Positions 61,939-64,000 of a stretch of 64,000 bases of DNA are shown here, one piece after another. Numbering within the stretch: position 1 is the first letter of the stretch; each line of letters begins with the position of its first letter. Location: contig JAHBTD010000001.1 in assembly GCA_019638775.1 (NCBI GenBank), forward strand, positions 1,268,165-1,332,164, written 5' to 3'. The stretch comes from Fimbriimonadaceae bacterium. GTDB taxonomy: Bacteria; Armatimonadota; Fimbriimonadia; Fimbriimonadales; Fimbriimonadaceae. Under the pieces are notes generated by a model. That model saw only the letters and a list, made by a program, of their open reading frames with translations. It did no database searches and had not been told where the DNA came from. The position numbers were made by a program, and so were the translations under genes.

Positions 61939-62487
61939 ATGATCAACAGAACCTTGGTTGTCGCGGCGGCGTTCGCGACTCTCGCAACTGGCGCGATGGC
62001 ACAGTCAGGCTCGAACCGCCCGTGGTTCGCTCTCCAAGCAGGTGCATATTTCTTCACCAGCTCAGAGCTCCGAGATCGGTTTGGCGATCCTCTCCCTTCG
62101 ATTGGAATCCAGCCGTTTACGGCAAAGATCGGAAGGGACTGGCAAGTCATCGGAGACATTAAGTTTCTGACCGCCAGCCGCGACGGAAGCCGTCTGTTCG
62201 TCGTTCCCGTGTCAGCCTCGGTCTCGAAAAAATTTGCCGACCCGGATGCCCGAGTGATTCCTATCGTTCGCGTGGGCGCTGGTCCAGCCTATTACGACTA
62301 TTCGATCATGCGCACCTCTGGCCGAGTGAAGGATCGAACTTTCGGGTGGAACACCAACGCAGGAATTGACTTCGTGTTCGACAAAAGATGGGCGCTCAGC
62401 TTCCGGTATGACCAGTACAGCAAGACGGACGGACTCGATTTTAGCGGCATGACGGTCGCAATCACGTTCGGCTTGGTCCGATTTTAA
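61939..62487 (+). CDS. Outer-membrane beta-barrel-like protein
   Basis: 182 residues. Signal peptide (MINRTLVVAAAFATLATGAM). The mature chain alternates hydrophobic and polar residues and ends in aromatic Phe (VAITFGLVRF), typical of small barrels (FALQAGAYFFTSSELRDRFG, GIDFVFDKRWALSFRYDQYS). No family named. GGAGGATG precedes at a distance of about 18 bases. Confidence 0.7.
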   Translation: MINRTLVVAAAFATLATGAMAQSGSNRPWFALQAGAYFFTSSELRDRFGDPLPSIGIQPFTAKIGRDWQVIGDIKFLTASRDGSRLFVVPVSASVSKKFADPDARVIPIVRVGAGPAYYDYSIMRTSGRVKDRTFGWNTNAGIDFVFDKRWALSFRYDQYSKTDGLDFSGMTVAITFGLVRF

Positions 62488-62538
62488 AGCCGACGGTTCC
62501 GCCAATACGACATCGGTGGCCGTCGCAAAGGAACTTGA

Positions 62539-63813
62539 ATGTCGAAATTGGCGGAGAATCCGTTAATCCAAATTGAAGAGCAGGCGGTTCTCGTTTACAT
62601 CAACAGTGACGAGCACGAAGACACCTACGTCGAAGAGGAGCTTGAAGGTCTTTGCGAAGCCGCCGGAGTGGGCGTACTCGCTGGCCTGCGCCAGCGCTTG
62701 GGACGTCCTCATTCGGCGACTTTCATCGGCAAGGGCAAGGTTGAAGAGCTTGCCGCGCTGGTGCAAGAAACGCAGGCCGACGTCGCGATTATCGATGGCG
62801 AAATCAACGCCGTGCAGACTCGAAACCTGACCGAAGCGGTCAAGTGCAAGGTCATCGACCGCACCCAGCTCATCCTCGATATCTTTGCCCGCCGTGCGCA
62901 CACCCGGGAGGGATTGCTACAAGTCGAGCTCGCCCAGCTTACGTATCTGCTGCCCAAACTGATGACGCTCTACACTAAGTTCGAGCGGCAAAAGGGCGGT
63001 ATCGGTATGCGCGGTCCTGGTGAGCAGAAGCTAGAGACCGACCGCCGACTGGTTCGAGAGCGCATCTCTCGACTCAAGGACGATCTTGAGGATGTGCGGC
63101 GCGTAAGGAATCAACAGCGGGATAGTCGGCGGAAGTACCCCTTCCCCTTTGCGTCTATCGTGGGTTACACGAGCGCGGGCAAATCGACCTTGATGAATCA
63201 CTTGTCGGGGACGGAACTGCTTGCCGACGCGATGCCGTTCGCCACGCTTGATCCGACGACGCGGAAAGTCGACCTGCCGGATGGCTACAGCATGTTCCTC
63301 ACCGACACGGTTGGGTTCATTCGGAAGCTTCCAACTCAGCTTGTCGCGGCGTTTCGCGCCACGCTTGAGGAGTTGACGTTTGCCGACATCCTGATACACG
63401 TGATCGATGTGTCGCATCCATCGTGGGAGATCCAGCGCGACGCGGTGATTGAGACGATTGAGGCGCTTGGGGCGGGTGAGAAGGACACCATCACCGTGTT
63501 CAACAAGATCGACCTTGTGGAGGACCCCACAGTCCTGCGTGAATTGATCGCGCAATGGCCAAACTCGGTGGCGATCAGCGCTCTGTCGGGCGAGGGCGTC
63601 CCCGATCTCATGGCCTTGATTGTAAAGCACGTCAAGGGCTTGCTCGGGCGGGTAAGGGCGCTGGTGCCATATTCGGAGTCAGGGCTGGTGCAGTCGTGCT
63701 ACGACTATGGGCGTGTGCTTACGGTGGATTACCGAGAAGATGGGATCTACATCGAGGCGGAGCTTGTTTCGGAGATGCGGCTTAGGCTGGAGCAGTATGC
63801 GGTTGGGGAGTGA
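62539..63813 (+). CDS. hflX: GTPase HflX
   Basis: 424 residues. N-terminal HflX domain (FIGKGKVEELAALVQETQAD, RTQLILDIFARRAHTREGLL), the glycine linker (GGIGMRGPGEQKLETDRRLV), then GTPase: G1 GYTSAGKST, G3 DTVGFI, G4 NKID, G5 SALSG. HflX rescues stalled or heat-damaged ribosomes. Stand-alone gene in plus orientation; ordinary. Confidence 0.96.
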   Translation: MSKLAENPLIQIEEQAVLVYINSDEHEDTYVEEELEGLCEAAGVGVLAGLRQRLGRPHSATFIGKGKVEELAALVQETQADVAIIDGEINAVQTRNLTEAVKCKVIDRTQLILDIFARRAHTREGLLQVELAQLTYLLPKLMTLYTKFERQKGGIGMRGPGEQKLETDRRLVRERISRLKDDLEDVRRVRNQQRDSRRKYPFPFASIVGYTSAGKSTLMNHLSGTELLADAMPFATLDPTTRKVDLPDGYSMFLTDTVGFIRKLPTQLVAAFRATLEELTFADILIHVIDVSHPSWEIQRDAVIETIEALGAGEKDTITVFNKIDLVEDPTVLRELIAQWPNSVAISALSGEGVPDLMALIVKHVKGLLGRVRALVPYSESGLVQSCYDYGRVLTVDYREDGIYIEAELVSEMRLRLEQYAVGE

Positions 63814-63836
63814 GAGGCGTGTTGGCAATGAGTTGG

Positions 63837-63960
63837 CAAGCGGTTATCAAATGATATGAAAGTGATAGGAAAATGATAGGAAAATGATAGGAAAGTAATT
63901 TGAACATGATTGGAAAATAGTTGGCAATTGGTTAGCAAGTCGTTTTGGTCAGTGGAAACT
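63837..63960. repeat. A/G-rich tandem array (GATAGGAAAAT) at the window end
   Basis: ATGATAGGAAA recurs at 11-bp spacing about four times, flanked by TTGGCAA-containing units (GTTGGCAAT, GTTGGCAAG). No gene seen to the window end. Confidence 0.7.
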
Positions 63961-64000
63961 TTTCCGAACTACTTGCCAACCAATTGACCACGCACCTTGC

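Overview
The window is a protein-dense chromosomal segment of moderately high GC. It encodes an outer-membrane/periplasm-style cell: YceI, DsbD-N, lipoproteins with lipoboxes and a Tat signal. It combines housekeeping genes (rpsU, ybeY, ruvAB, xerC/D-like, cca, sufB, pyrD, hflX, hsp20) with many secreted hydrolases and a proteasome-type AAA ATPase. This mix resembles Armatimonadota (Fimbriimonadia-like), but the assignment is inference. No rRNA, tRNA, CRISPR array or transposase was recognised.

Layout. 1-10.3 kb: M24 peptidase and a degenerate ABC ATPase; DUF2142 membrane protein; a leftward set of rpsU, ybeY, dgk-PAP2 and corC-like; DUF3303, yceI; then ruvA-ruvB and a Xer recombinase. 10.4-14.7 kb: an ArsR-led cluster (self-operator, a secreted protein broken by two in-frame TGA codons, a YHS-thioredoxin fusion), a peroxiredoxin, hsp20 and tag, with a possible structured RNA between the last two. 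14.8-25.0 kb: PhyH oxygenase, CCA enzyme, BioF-like synthase, two large secreted proteins and an isolated sufB.

25.1-35.5 kb is the accessory part. It holds a small protein/nucleotidyltransferase pair, hairpin repeats, hicB with a truncated hicA, an AT-rich DUF262/DUF1524 (GmrSD-like) gene, and, after a few ordinary genes, a defence-like block: vsr diverging from an overlapping operon of 5-cytosine DNA methyltransferase, GHKL (MORC/MutL-like) ATPase and a Rossmann methyltransferase-like protein. 35.6-49.6 kb returns to ordinary genes: PepP-like peptidase, NOL1/NOP2/Sun rRNA methyltransferase, GH-like protein, asparaginase-family hydrolase, redoxin plus DsbD-N, an orphan 5'-nucleotidase C-domain, M28 peptidase. 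49.9-63.8 kb: Arc/Mpa-like ATPase, S1/P1 nuclease, M61 and M14 peptidases, a BlaI-BlaR1-like regulatory pair with a third gene that looks like a duplicated piece of the sensor, pyrD, a beta-barrel-like protein and hflX.

The intergenic DNA is unusually structured. Four repeat types recur: 7-bp-phased tandem arrays (TAGCTGG, CCGATAG and relatives) whose first unit often supplies the TAG stop codon of the preceding gene; small hairpins with conserved CCTCCA/TGGAGG or GCCTCA/TGAGGC outer arms and covarying inner bases; longer C-rich/G-rich hairpins; and hairpins of the GGGCGTCTCGCCC type.
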